The position numbers and the translations under genes are program-made. 42,973 nucleotides of DNA from JBCBZH01 sp039815415. Lineage in GTDB: Bacteria; Bacteroidota; Rhodothermia; Rhodothermales; Rubricoccaceae. Below are positions 24,310-32,164 of the stretch, one piece after another. The stretch covers positions 1 to 42,973 of the forward strand of contig JBCBZH010000004.1 in NCBI GenBank assembly GCA_039815415.1. Direction: 5' to 3'. Positions within the stretch are counted from its first letter, which is position 1; the number at the start of each line of letters is the position of its first letter. The notes under the pieces were generated by a model. The model made no database searches. It was not told the origin of the DNA and saw nothing but the letters and a program-made list of their open reading frames with translations.

Positions 24310-25628
24310 TGCACCGTTTTCTTTGCCTCCCCGCGCTCCTCGTGTTGATTGCAGGATGCGACCGCCCCGTTGTGGACCTTGCGCCCCCGCGCGTCGAGGT
24401 GGTCTTCCCGCAAGACCTGAGCGTTGTGCAGACCGATCCCCTCCTCGACCTCGCCATTCGGGCAGAGGTGTTCGGCGACATCGACTCGGTCGCCGTTGGC
24501 GGACGAGCCACGACGTTTGACAATGGCCGGAACGTCTATGAGGTCACCCTCTCGCTTGTCTCCGGCATCAACGTGCTCCCCGTCGAGATCTATGACGTGG
24601 ATGGTCTCCGAGGCACAGATACGCTCTTCGTTCTCCAGGCCGCCCCCCAGCCGGTGTCGCCCCCGGTGTCCGGGTCCCCGAGCGCTCGAGCTGGCGCGGC
24701 CGCCAGCTCGTTGCCCTCCGGGGACGTGTTCCTCTCCGGTGGCATCTCGCGAACAGGCACAGCCATTGGAACCGGCACTCGGATCTCAGTAACCGGCGAC
24801 GTCCTCGGCTTTTCGGACGTACCCCTCAACGAAGCGCGGAGTGGGCACTCTTCCACTGTCCTGCCAGATGGGCGTGTTCTCCTCCTTGGCGGCGCCCGGG
24901 CAGAGGTGCCCCTGCAACTCGCAGAAACCGCGGAAGCCATCGACCTCGAAACCGAGACCTCCACAACGTTCCCCATCGTCACGGAGCAAGGCACCGTAAC
25001 GTCCATTTCCCGAACGGGACACACCGCGCGCCTCCTCACAATCGACGGAGTGCTGGTGATCTATCTCTACGGAGGCGTCAATGCGCTCGGCATTCCTCTG
25101 AGCACAGTGGATGTGCTTCGTGTGGACAGCAACGACGGCCTGACCTTGATTTCTCCACCTGGAGGTGCGGGCAGCTTTCCAGCCTTCGCGCTTCCCACAC
25201 AGGCTCCGATTGGGTCCCGAGGCACCAGCCTGGGATCTGCTGTGGTCTTCGGACTTCCTCAGCTCGATGGCGACCCAACAGCTTTCACCTTCGACTGGCT
25301 CGAGCCTTCAGGACTTCGCTTCCCTCTCGACCTGGCTGCCCGGACTGCTGCGCCTTTGTCTACGCCTAGGACCTCGGCAGCGACCGTCTTTGTCAATGGC
25401 CTGGTCTTCATCTCTGGCGGCCTCACCGCAGATGGAACGACCTTGAATACCTTTGAAGTGTACGCGCCGTCGGTCAACCGCACGTTCCGTTTTCCCGATT
25501 CAGTCCGTCTTCGCGTCCCAAGATCCGATCACACTGCAACTCTTTTGCCAGGAGGCCGAATCCTGATTGCCGGCGGTCGTACCACATCCGGCGACGCCCT
25601 CTTTGCCATCGAGGCTTTCCAGCTCTGA
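24309..25628 (+). CDS. Kelch-repeat beta-propeller lipoprotein
   Basis: Encodes 439 residues from the ATG at 24309, which overlaps the truA stop. A lipoprotein signal (MHRFLCLPALLVLIAGC, Cys17) is followed by an Ig-like beta domain (about 25-100, PPRVEVVFPQDLSVVQTD). A Pro/Ser/Ala linker leads to a kelch-type propeller (about 130-439) with repeats of the form RSGHSSTVLPDGRVLLLGGAR, RTGHTARLL ... IYLYGGV, RTSAATVFVNGLVFISGGL and RSDHTATLLPGGRILIAGGRT. It is probably a surface or periplasmic binding protein; the ligand is unknown. The linker carries an in-frame palindrome made of two decamer copies (24687-24710). Confidence 0.85.
   Translation: MHRFLCLPALLVLIAGCDRPVVDLAPPRVEVVFPQDLSVVQTDPLLDLAIRAEVFGDIDSVAVGGRATTFDNGRNVYEVTLSLVSGINVLPVEIYDVDGLRGTDTLFVLQAAPQPVSPPVSGSPSARAGAAASSLPSGDVFLSGGISRTGTAIGTGTRISVTGDVLGFSDVPLNEARSGHSSTVLPDGRVLLLGGARAEVPLQLAETAEAIDLETETSTTFPIVTEQGTVTSISRTGHTARLLTIDGVLVIYLYGGVNALGIPLSTVDVLRVDSNDGLTLISPPGGAGSFPAFALPTQAPIGSRGTSLGSAVVFGLPQLDGDPTAFTFDWLEPSGLRFPLDLAARTAAPLSTPRTSAATVFVNGLVFISGGLTADGTTLNTFEVYAPSVNRTFRFPDSVRLRVPRSDHTATLLPGGRILIAGGRTTSGDALFAIEAFQL
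24687..24710. repeat. Inverted pair of the dispersed decamer inside the kelch lipoprotein linker
   Basis: CGAGCTGGCG (24687-24696) and CGCCAGCTCG (24701-24710) are separated by 4 bp and form a perfect 10-bp stem. They encode ARAGAAASS in a low-complexity linker between two domains, a site that tolerates inserted residues. Confidence 0.7.
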
Positions 25629-25629
25629 C

Positions 25630-25818
25630 ATGCTGATCCAGCGCATCCTCCAGCTCCTGATGATCGCGATCGTCGTGATCGTCGCGTTCACGCTTCTATC
25701 AGTCGTCCTCAAGATGGTCGGCTGGCTGTTCTGGATTGCGGTCAAGGTGCTGATCGTGCTCCTGATCGTGGCCGCGCTGCTGCGGTTCATCGAGCTGGTG
25801 CAATCGAAGAAACGCTAA
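25630..25818 (+). CDS. Small membrane protein of unknown function
   Basis: Encodes 62 residues starting 2 bp after the kelch lipoprotein stop. Two hydrophobic segments (IAIVVIVAFTLLSVVLKMVGWLF and IAVKVLIVLLIVAALLRFI) suggest a small inner-membrane hairpin with a basic C-terminus (VQSKKR). It resembles no family I can name. The tight spacing suggests co-transcription with truA and the kelch gene. The codon pattern and membrane profile make it a likely real gene despite its size. Confidence 0.65.
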   Translation: MLIQRILQLLMIAIVVIVAFTLLSVVLKMVGWLFWIAVKVLIVLLIVAALLRFIELVQSKKR

Positions 25819-25911
25819 GCACGCGTCTGGTACACGGAGAGGTCTCACCCGCTCGTAGAGATCGAATACAGGAGGCGAGTAGCTTGTAGGCAAATCTCCT
25901 TGCGCTCGCCT

Positions 25912-27186
25912 GTGCCTACGCCCCACGCCGACTCTCCCCTCCAGATCATATCGGAAACAGCTCCGCTCCGTCAGGTGGTGGTTCATACACCCGGCGAAGA
26001 GATGGCGCTCGTCTCGCCTGCCAACCGGGAAACCCTCCTGTTCGATGACATCCTGTTTCTGGAACAGGCCCAGGAGGAACATCAGATGCTGTGCCATCTG
26101 TTCGAGCGCATCGTCGGCGCTCCAGACGCCGTTCTTGAACTCAGCGACCTCGTACGCGAGACGTTCGACGTTGCAGATGCGCGGGAGGCCTTCGTTGACG
26201 ACCTGATTCGGAAGCTTCCGGAGCGCAACTTCGAGGCATACGAGACGGAGCTGAAGGCCCTGAGCCCGGAGGCTCTTCACCGGTTCGCGATGACGGGTCA
26301 GGCCGACTTTCCGATCACGGCATGGCCGCTCCCGAACCTCCTGTTCACCCGCGATCTCTCGGCTGTGGTGGGAGACCATGTGATCCTGAGCTACGCCGCC
26401 ACGCCAGCTCGACTCCCAGAGAGCGCCATCACGCGGACGATCTTCAAGTATCACCCTCGCTTCGCTTCCTCACGCGACCATCAGATCGAGCTGTCGCCAG
26501 ACGTGTCGTTCGAGGGCGGCGACCTGCTGGTGGTCAATGACAAGACGGTTCTCATCGGCCAGAGTGAGCGTACCAGCCTGGGCGGCGTGATGGAGGTCGC
26601 CCAGCAACTGCTCGCCCGCACAGGCATCGAGAACGTGGTGATGGTGAACTTGCCCAAGGAGCGCTACTGCATGCACCTGGACACCGTGTTCACCTTCGCA
26701 GATGAGGAAACGTGTGTGGTTTTCCCACCGGTCATTCTCGAGAAGCGGAACCAGATCTTCCACTTTCAGGCTGGAGACGAGGTGGACGCTCCCGACGGCG
26801 ACCGCCGGTTCCAGATGCGCGTCCTCCCGAGCCTCGAAGTGGCCCTCAACGAGCTGACGGGCCGCACGATGCAGTTCATCGCATGCGGCGGCGACGATCC
26901 CGTCCGCCAGCGCCGCGAGCAATGGACCGATGGCGCCAACCTGTTCGCAGCCCGCTCCGGGCTCGTGGTCGGCTACGACCGCAACCGCACGACGTTCGAC
27001 ACCCTCCGTGACGAAGGCTTCCATGTGGTGAACGCCGACGACTTCCTCGACTTCTACGGTGACACTGAGATCCCGCGGGAGGGGCGCATCGCCGTCCGCC
27101 TTCAGGGCAATGAACTGTCGCGCGGCCGAGGCGGCCCACGGTGCATGACGATGCCTCTTTCCAGAACCGTATCTGCCGAGAGCTAA
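25912..27186 (+). CDS. arcA: Arginine deiminase
   Basis: Encodes about 424 residues of an amidinotransferase-fold enzyme that hydrolyses L-arginine to citrulline and ammonia. Motifs present are SETAPLRQVVVHTPGEEM, LPNLLFTRDLSAVVGD, the Asp/Glu site DVSFEGGDLL, the catalytic His in CMHLDTVFTF, EQWTDGANLFA and the catalytic Cys in GGPRCMTMPL near the C-terminus. I prefer the GTG at 25912; an in-frame TTG at 25900 is possible. There is no carbamoyltransferase, carbamate kinase or antiporter gene nearby, so this is not the classical arc operon; it may serve arginine turnover or acid resistance. The 93-bp upstream gap contains AGGAGG too far from either start to be used. Confidence 0.93.
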   Translation: MPTPHADSPLQIISETAPLRQVVVHTPGEEMALVSPANRETLLFDDILFLEQAQEEHQMLCHLFERIVGAPDAVLELSDLVRETFDVADAREAFVDDLIRKLPERNFEAYETELKALSPEALHRFAMTGQADFPITAWPLPNLLFTRDLSAVVGDHVILSYAATPARLPESAITRTIFKYHPRFASSRDHQIELSPDVSFEGGDLLVVNDKTVLIGQSERTSLGGVMEVAQQLLARTGIENVVMVNLPKERYCMHLDTVFTFADEETCVVFPPVILEKRNQIFHFQAGDEVDAPDGDRRFQMRVLPSLEVALNELTGRTMQFIACGGDDPVRQRREQWTDGANLFAARSGLVVGYDRNRTTFDTLRDEGFHVVNADDFLDFYGDTEIPREGRIAVRLQGNELSRGRGGPRCMTMPLSRTVSAES

Positions 27187-27232
27187 TGGGGTAGGATCCC
27201 TCCTGCCCTCATCGACACCCTCCTTCTGACTG

Positions 27233-27742
27233 ATGTCATTGTCTTCGCTTCTCGATCCTCACCGCCGCTGGATGCGCCTCGCGCTGATGGAAGCCGAGCG
27301 TGCGATGGAGGCGAACGAAGTGCCCATCGGGGCCGTAGTGGTTAAAGGCAGCCAGATCGTTGGGCGGGGGCATAATCAGGTCGAGCGTCTCTCGGATCCC
27401 ACCGCTCATGCAGAGATGCTCGCGATCTCCGCTGCGTGCCAGACGCTCGGGACCAAGTTCCTCGATGGGTGCACGCTCTACGTCACCCTGGAGCCCTGCC
27501 CGATGTGTTCCGGCGCGCTGGTGTGGAGCCGCCTGGACCGGCTTGTGTTCGGCGCCTTCGACGAAAAGGCAGGCGCCGCCTCCACGCTCTATGACATCCC
27601 GCAAGACACACGCCTCAATCACCAAATCGAGACCATCTCGGGCGTTGAGGCGGAAGCGTCTGCGGATCTGCTCCGCGCCTTCTTTCGGGCTCGCCGCGGC
27701 CCGGTGAGCGGCGATGGAGCCAGCGGCCTGCCGACGCTCTAG
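27233..27742 (+). CDS. tadA: TadA, tRNA-specific adenosine deaminase
   Basis: Encodes 169 residues. It deaminates adenosine-34 to inosine in the anticodon of tRNA-Arg(ACG). The zinc site is complete: H59-A-E61 (catalytic glutamate) and P88-C89-PM-C92. Flanking family segments EVPIGAVVVKGSQIVGRGHNQVE, KFLDGCTLYVTLEPCPMCSGALVWSRL and LVFGAFDEKAGAASTLYDI distinguish TadA from cytidine deaminases. Length is normal. It lies 46 bp after the arginine deiminase gene on the same strand. Confidence 0.96.
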   Translation: MSLSSLLDPHRRWMRLALMEAERAMEANEVPIGAVVVKGSQIVGRGHNQVERLSDPTAHAEMLAISAACQTLGTKFLDGCTLYVTLEPCPMCSGALVWSRLDRLVFGAFDEKAGAASTLYDIPQDTRLNHQIETISGVEAEASADLLRAFFRARRGPVSGDGASGLPTL

Positions 27743-27799
27743 GAGGCTCAGATCGCCTCATCCTCACGAGGTTTTGAGCAACCGCCTCGGTCGCTAGCT

Positions 27800-27820
27800 C
27801 GTTGATCCTGTCCATCAACG
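27800..27820. promoter_or_regulatory. Hairpin in the leader of the YpdA-like gene
   Basis: CGTTGAT (27800-27806) and ATCAACG (27814-27820) form a perfect 7-bp stem with a 7-nt loop that ends 9 bp before the GTG start at 27830. It could mask the start region or be an operator; it resembles no known riboswitch. A weak GAGGC/GCCTC hairpin right after the tadA stop may terminate the upstream transcript. Confidence 0.35.
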
Positions 27821-27829
27821 CCGATTCGC

Positions 27830-28861
27830 GTGTCCGTCTCTGCAGCTTCCCACAACGGAGTCCCGTCTTCAGATGTCGTCGATCTCCTCGCCGTTGGAGC
27901 TGGCCCCATCGGGCTGGCGTGCGCCCTGGAAGCCAAGCGCGCAGGCCTGACCGCGCGGGTCCTGGAGAAGGGTGCGCTGGTGAACTCACTCGTCGGCTAC
28001 CCGACGCAGATGGAGTTTTTCTCGACCCCAGAGCTGCTGGAAATCGGAGGGCATCCGCTTCCCACGCATGGCTACAAACCGCACCGGGAAGAAGCCATCG
28101 ACTACTACCGGAGCGTGGCGCAACGCGAGCAGCTCGATATCTGCCTCGGCGAGCGCGTCCTCCGCGTGGAGGGACAGGCGGGCGCTTTTGAGGTGGTCAC
28201 GGACCGAGGAATCCATCGAGCACGAGCCGTCGCCGTCGCCACAGGCTTCTTCGACCAGCCCAACCGGCTCGGTGTGGATGGCGAAGACCTCCCCCACGTG
28301 TCGCATTACTTCAAGGAGCCCTATCCGTACAGCGGGCGGCGCGTGGTGGTCATCGGGGCCAAAAACTCAGCGGCGAAGGCTGCTCTCTCCTGCCGCCGCC
28401 ACGGAGCCGATGTCACGCTCCTTGTTCGCGGACCGGAGATCACGACGAGCGTCAAGTACTGGATCCGCCCTGATCTGCTCAACCGAATCGCAGAAGGCTC
28501 CATCACCGCGCACTTCAACACCACCGTCCAGCGCATTGCGCCGGACACTGTGGAAGCGCTGACGCCCGATGGCCCCGTGACCATCCTGGCAGATGGCGTC
28601 CTCGCTCTGACGGGCTACCATCCAGACTTTTCGTTCCTCGAAGACCTCGGCATCGAGTTGGCGGGAGAGGCCCGTGTGCCCGTGTTCGATGAGGACACCA
28701 TGGAGACCAACCGGCCCGGCCTCTATCTCGCGGGGACGGTCTGTGGAGGCCGAAACACGAGCCGCTGGTTCATCGAGAATGGCCGCATCCACGCGGCTCG
28801 GATTGCGGCCCACCTCAGCGGCCAGCCCGTTCCTCAGATCGAAGCTGTAGGGCAACCATAG
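27830..28861 (+). CDS. ypdA: YpdA-family FAD/NADPH thiol-disulfide reductase
   Basis: Encodes 343 residues of a two-dinucleotide-fold flavoprotein. The FAD motif is VGAGPIGLACALEAKRAG (about 22-39). It is followed by the YpdA-typical stretch VNSLVGYPTQMEFFSTPELLEIGG and IDYYRSVAQR, then ATGFFDQPN. The NADPH fold is VVVIGAKNSAAKAAL (about 172-186). The C-terminus holds LTGYHPDFSFLEDLGIE and METNRPGLYLAGTV. Family members reduce bacillithiol disulfide in low-GC Gram-positives and in Bacteroidota and Deinococcus relatives. The first glycine motif here reads GAGPIG; the Firmicute enzymes I recall have GGGPCG, so the cysteine proposed as redox-active there is Ile27 here. No bacillithiol synthesis gene is nearby, so the exact substrate is open. 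Confidence 0.85.
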   Translation: MSVSAASHNGVPSSDVVDLLAVGAGPIGLACALEAKRAGLTARVLEKGALVNSLVGYPTQMEFFSTPELLEIGGHPLPTHGYKPHREEAIDYYRSVAQREQLDICLGERVLRVEGQAGAFEVVTDRGIHRARAVAVATGFFDQPNRLGVDGEDLPHVSHYFKEPYPYSGRRVVVIGAKNSAAKAALSCRRHGADVTLLVRGPEITTSVKYWIRPDLLNRIAEGSITAHFNTTVQRIAPDTVEALTPDGPVTILADGVLALTGYHPDFSFLEDLGIELAGEARVPVFDEDTMETNRPGLYLAGTVCGGRNTSRWFIENGRIHAARIAAHLSGQPVPQIEAVGQP

Positions 28862-28882
28862 CCCCTTGCGCTGAGTCCCTAT

Positions 28883-28916
28883 CGCCAGCTCGAGCTGGCG
28901 CCTACAGCTCGAGCTG
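28883..28916. repeat. Perfect 18-bp palindrome plus second palindrome at a convergent gene junction
   Basis: CGCCAGCTCGAGCTGGCG (28883-28900) is two decamers fused head-to-head sharing their CG. CAGCTCGAGCTG (28905-28916) is a second perfect palindrome. Each is followed by GCGCCTAC or CGCCTAC. They occupy the 58-bp gap between the convergent ypdA-like and multihaem cytochrome genes, a typical place for a bidirectional terminator. Confidence 0.7.
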
Positions 28917-28919
28917 CGC

Positions 28920-30980
28920 CTACGAGGGCACCGCGGCCTGCTGGAGAATCTGCATCACCTGAAGAGCTGTCGGTTGGGATGGACTCAGGCGGAGCGCCTC
29001 CCGAGCGCGCTCGAAGGCGTCGTTGGGTCGCTGCGCGTTGAGGTAGTACAGCGCCAGGTTGGCCTGTGCATCTGCATCCATCGGATCCGCGGCAACGGCT
29101 CGCTCGAAGAGCCTCCCGGCACGTGCCGTGTTTCCGAGCTGCGCCTCGAGGACGGCGAGGTTCGCCAGCGCGTCGGCGTACTCCGGGTCCAGGCGGATCG
29201 CCTCTTCGAAGGCCGCCTGGGCGCCTTCCGCATCCCCGGTCCGCGTGAGCAGCGTTCCGATGTTGTAGTGTGCCGTCTTCAGAGCAGGCTCCTCCTCCAC
29301 CGCGGCGCGGTACTCCTGAAGCGCATCAGCGGTGCGGTCCTGCCCATCGAGCAAGCGTCCCAGGTTCACGCGGATGCTGGCAGCAGCAGGTTGCAGCGTA
29401 AGCGCGCGTCGGTACAGCGTTTCGGCTTCTGCGAAGGATCCATTGGTTTGCTCGATGGCCTGCGCCAGCGCGTTGAGTCGCTCCGGGTTCTCAGAGATCT
29501 GGATGGCCTCCCGCAAGGGGGCAAGCGCTGCTCGGGCGTTGCCAAGTTGGAGATTCGCGTATCCGAGCAGGAACTGCGCCTCGCCTTTCTCCGGCTCCTC
29601 TCCGAGAGCGTTAGCGAGCACCCTGGCCCCTCTCTGCAACGAGGCCCGGTCGATCCGTTGGCGCCCCAGAATGATGTACGCCATCCCGGTGTACGCTCCC
29701 TCCTCCCCGTCCTGCTCGAAGTACGGCACCAGCTCGAGGCGGTCATCAGACGCTACTCCGGTGATCCGATCCGCGTCCTCAACCACGCGCACCTTGTGGT
29801 CTGTGAATGAGGCGTGGGGCACATCCGCTGCGGTGACCTTCGGCATGTGGCACGAGAAGCAGTTGGTGCCTGCCTGGTGCTGCGTCTGCAATTCAGGGGT
29901 CGGCATGGCAGCCACCAGCGCGTCGGGCTGGTGACAGGATTCGCACGTGGTGTTGAAGGTCTCGGGCCCCTTGTCGCGGAAGCCCTCGTGCGGGTTGTGG
30001 CACGTCACACAGTCCATCGCTGCCGACTCGATGAAGCAGGCACTCTCTTTCATCCGGTCGGCGTGGGAAATCACGCCTACGCGGTTGGGGTCGGTGTCCG
30101 CCAGCGCGAAGAGGGCACGGTGCGCGGACAGCGGCCGCCCGGGCCGGTAGGAATACGCCGACTCTCCCTCTCGCAGAACGGAGACCTCGCCACTGAGGTG
30201 GCACTGCTGGCACACGTCCAGCCGGAGGTCCAGCGACAGCCATTTCGGATTGACGATGGTGACATCCATCGAGTCCGGGGCTTCGGGCTCTTCGAGGCGG
30301 GCCTGGACATGGAGGTCGCCCGGGCCATGACAGCTTTCGCAACTGATCCCCGTGTCGAGCGACGCATACTTCCCGTTCGCAAACTCGACGGGTTCGGTGG
30401 TGGTGCCGTTGTGACACGCCATGCACCGATTCGGGACGGTCCGGTCGAACCGGCTGTTGAACTCATCGTAGCCAGGGCTGAAGCCCCAGAACCCTGTCAC
30501 CGCGTCTCCTTCCCCTCGGGTGTACCACGTAAGCGGAAGCTCATAGAGCCGCCCATTCTCCTCCACCATGTACGTCCGAGCTGCTGAGCCGCTGCCCATC
30601 ACATAGGTCATTTCACGGACGAGCTGGTGAGTCTTCTCGCCGCTTGGCCCGAGGCGGTACTCCTCCTGCACGTAGCGGTCTCCGTCGCGCCGGGCCACGT
30701 AGTAGAACCCCGAGGCGTCATGCGACACCACCACACCGGAGAAGTCCTCAACGGCGGTCTCTGGGGTTAGTGGGTAGAACGCCTGAGCCATCCCGTGTGA
30801 GGCGTAGCTCTCCACCAGCTCGCCGTGGCAGCTCGCGCAGGCGGCATCTCCTACGTAGGCCACGTCCTGCGAGACGTTCAGGAACGGGCTGGCGTCCTCC
30901 GTCGGGGCCGCAGGCCCCATGCAGGCCGCCCATCCCAGCATCAGGAGGAGCGAGAGGACGAGAGCCGCAGGAACACGCAT
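28920..30980 (-). CDS. Seven-haem c-type cytochrome with C-terminal TPR domain
   Basis: Encodes 686 residues from the ATG at 30980, which begins a signal segment (MRVPAALVLSLLLMLGWAAC) that may be a lipoprotein type. The N-terminal half has seven CxxCH haem motifs: CASCH, CMACH, CESCH, CQQCH, CVTCH, CESCH and CFSCH. Extra histidines (for example SHADRM, FTDHKVRV) could be distal ligands. From about residue 430 on, the protein is built of TPR units (FLLGYANLQLGNARAALAPL, IRVNLGRLLDGQDRTADAL, AHYNIGTLLTRTGDAEGAQ, ALANLAVLEAQLGNTARAG). This haem-plus-TPR layout is a known but poorly characterised periplasmic electron-transfer family. The partner is unknown. It lies beyond a strong terminator, so it is probably transcribed separately from the PorV operon. 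Confidence 0.92.
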   Translation of the reverse strand: MRVPAALVLSLLLMLGWAACMGPAAPTEDASPFLNVSQDVAYVGDAACASCHGELVESYASHGMAQAFYPLTPETAVEDFSGVVVSHDASGFYYVARRDGDRYVQEEYRLGPSGEKTHQLVREMTYVMGSGSAARTYMVEENGRLYELPLTWYTRGEGDAVTGFWGFSPGYDEFNSRFDRTVPNRCMACHNGTTTEPVEFANGKYASLDTGISCESCHGPGDLHVQARLEEPEAPDSMDVTIVNPKWLSLDLRLDVCQQCHLSGEVSVLREGESAYSYRPGRPLSAHRALFALADTDPNRVGVISHADRMKESACFIESAAMDCVTCHNPHEGFRDKGPETFNTTCESCHQPDALVAAMPTPELQTQHQAGTNCFSCHMPKVTAADVPHASFTDHKVRVVEDADRITGVASDDRLELVPYFEQDGEEGAYTGMAYIILGRQRIDRASLQRGARVLANALGEEPEKGEAQFLLGYANLQLGNARAALAPLREAIQISENPERLNALAQAIEQTNGSFAEAETLYRRALTLQPAAASIRVNLGRLLDGQDRTADALQEYRAAVEEEPALKTAHYNIGTLLTRTGDAEGAQAAFEEAIRLDPEYADALANLAVLEAQLGNTARAGRLFERAVAADPMDADAQANLALYYLNAQRPNDAFERAREALRLSPSQPTALQVMQILQQAAVPS

Positions 30981-31037
30981 GAGCAAGGGAGGGTCGAGCT
31001 GGCGACGACGCTGCCTACCAGCCGTGCGGAAACTACA

Positions 31038-31067
31038 AGCGGGGCGGACCCGAAGGCCCGCCCCGCT
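31038..31067 (-). terminator. Rho-independent terminator of the TonB receptor/T9SS cargo/PorV operon
   Basis: AGCGGGGCGG (31038-31047) and CCGCCCCGCT (31058-31067) form a 10-bp GC stem. On the minus strand it extends by GCC/GGT to a stable C(UUCG)G tetraloop, about 13 bp in all, and is followed by TTGTAGTTT. It starts 23 bp beyond the PorV-like stop codon. It is the strongest intrinsic terminator I see in the window and does not use the dispersed decamer. Confidence 0.85.
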
Positions 31068-31090
31068 GATGTCCTGCGATGTGTGTGGTC

Positions 31091-32131
31091 TTAGAGGCCG
31101 ACGCCTACGGAGAACACGTTCACACCACCGAAGTTGTTCGTCGGACGATAGGCGTAGTCGATCTTGAGAGCGGTGCTCGCAAGGTCGAGGTTGACGCCGG
31201 CACCGACGTTCCACTCCTGCCAGATGTCTTGGTCCAGGTCGGACTTCAGATCGAAGCCGCCCCGGGCGTAGAGGAGACCGGCATAACCAAGCTCCAAGCC
31301 ACCCGAATACTGATCGAGGTCGTAGGAGTTGGAGCGGAAGTTCGCAAGGCCCGTCACGGAGACGTCTCCAGCGAACTGACGCGTGTAGGACGCGCCAAAG
31401 TTCAGGACGGACGGCAGCTGGGCTGCAAGGTCATCCAGCTCGGCCGCCAGGAGATTGTTCCCGTTCGGGCCCGTCTCCTGTGCGCTGGCGCGGAGTCCGG
31501 TGCCCGAGAACGTCATCTCGGAGCCCAGGTTCTTGAGGCTGACGCCGAAGCGCAGGCCCGACTCCGGCACCGCATAGGTGATGCCAGCGTCGAACGCCAA
31601 GCCACCAGAGTTCACGTCGTCAATGGTCCGGCCCAGCGCCTTGAGCGTGAGGCCTGCACCAATGCGGTCGGTGAACTGGCGGGCGAACGTGGCGCCTGCC
31701 ATGAACGTGGACGCGTCATACGTGAGTGGGTTGTCGAGATCAACGTCCGGGTTCGTCTCCGAAGTCCGGAAGATCTCTCCGTAGTCCCACGCGGTCAGCG
31801 TCAGGGCGATGCTGTTGGCGCCAAACTTCTGGCCGACGCCGAAGTAGTTGATGCCGATGTCCGCGACGTACTCGGTCCGGCTGAACATCGCGCTCGTTCC
31901 GTTGGAAACGAGGAGAGCTGCCGGGTTGCTCTGAGCGGCCTCAATACCGCTCATGTCCGAGAGGCCCGAGGTCACAGCGGAGCCGAGGGAGACGGTGCGA
32001 GGCGTGACAGGCACCAGGAGTTCTTCCATGGCGGCTGTCCCAGCTCGATCGTCCGCCTGGGCGTTGGCGTCTGGCGCGCCGAGCCCGATCAGGGCTGCGG
32101 CGGCACAGAGCGCAAGTGTTTTGGTCTTCAT
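31091..32131 (-). CDS. PorV/PorQ-family outer-membrane beta-barrel protein
   Basis: Encodes 346 residues. A Sec signal (MKTKTLALCAAAALIGLG ... ANA) is followed by a FadL-like 14-strand-type barrel of the PorV/PorQ family: TPRTVSLGSAVTSGLSDMSGIEAAQSNPAALL near the start, alternating strands such as IALTLTAWDYGEIF and AGATFARQFTDRIGAGLTLKAL, and a final strand GVNVFSVGVGL. PorV is the T9SS shuttle that takes cargo from the translocon to the sortase, and PorQ-type relatives have related roles. It lies 33 bp after a T9SS-tailed cargo gene and before a strong terminator, supporting a dedicated cargo/shuttle unit; the exact subfamily is not certain. Confidence 0.85.
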   Translation of the reverse strand: MKTKTLALCAAAALIGLGAPDANAQADDRAGTAAMEELLVPVTPRTVSLGSAVTSGLSDMSGIEAAQSNPAALLVSNGTSAMFSRTEYVADIGINYFGVGQKFGANSIALTLTAWDYGEIFRTSETNPDVDLDNPLTYDASTFMAGATFARQFTDRIGAGLTLKALGRTIDDVNSGGLAFDAGITYAVPESGLRFGVSLKNLGSEMTFSGTGLRASAQETGPNGNNLLAAELDDLAAQLPSVLNFGASYTRQFAGDVSVTGLANFRSNSYDLDQYSGGLELGYAGLLYARGGFDLKSDLDQDIWQEWNVGAGVNLDLASTALKIDYAYRPTNNFGGVNVFSVGVGL

Positions 32132-32164
32132 GGGATTGTCAGGTTAGGGTCTTCGAAGACCAGC

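Noticed and set aside
25819..25911. Possible tRNA in the gap before arginine deiminase
   Set aside because: No GGTTCGAATCC-type T loop or acceptor pairing could be found. No tRNA, rRNA or CRISPR array was seen anywhere in the window.
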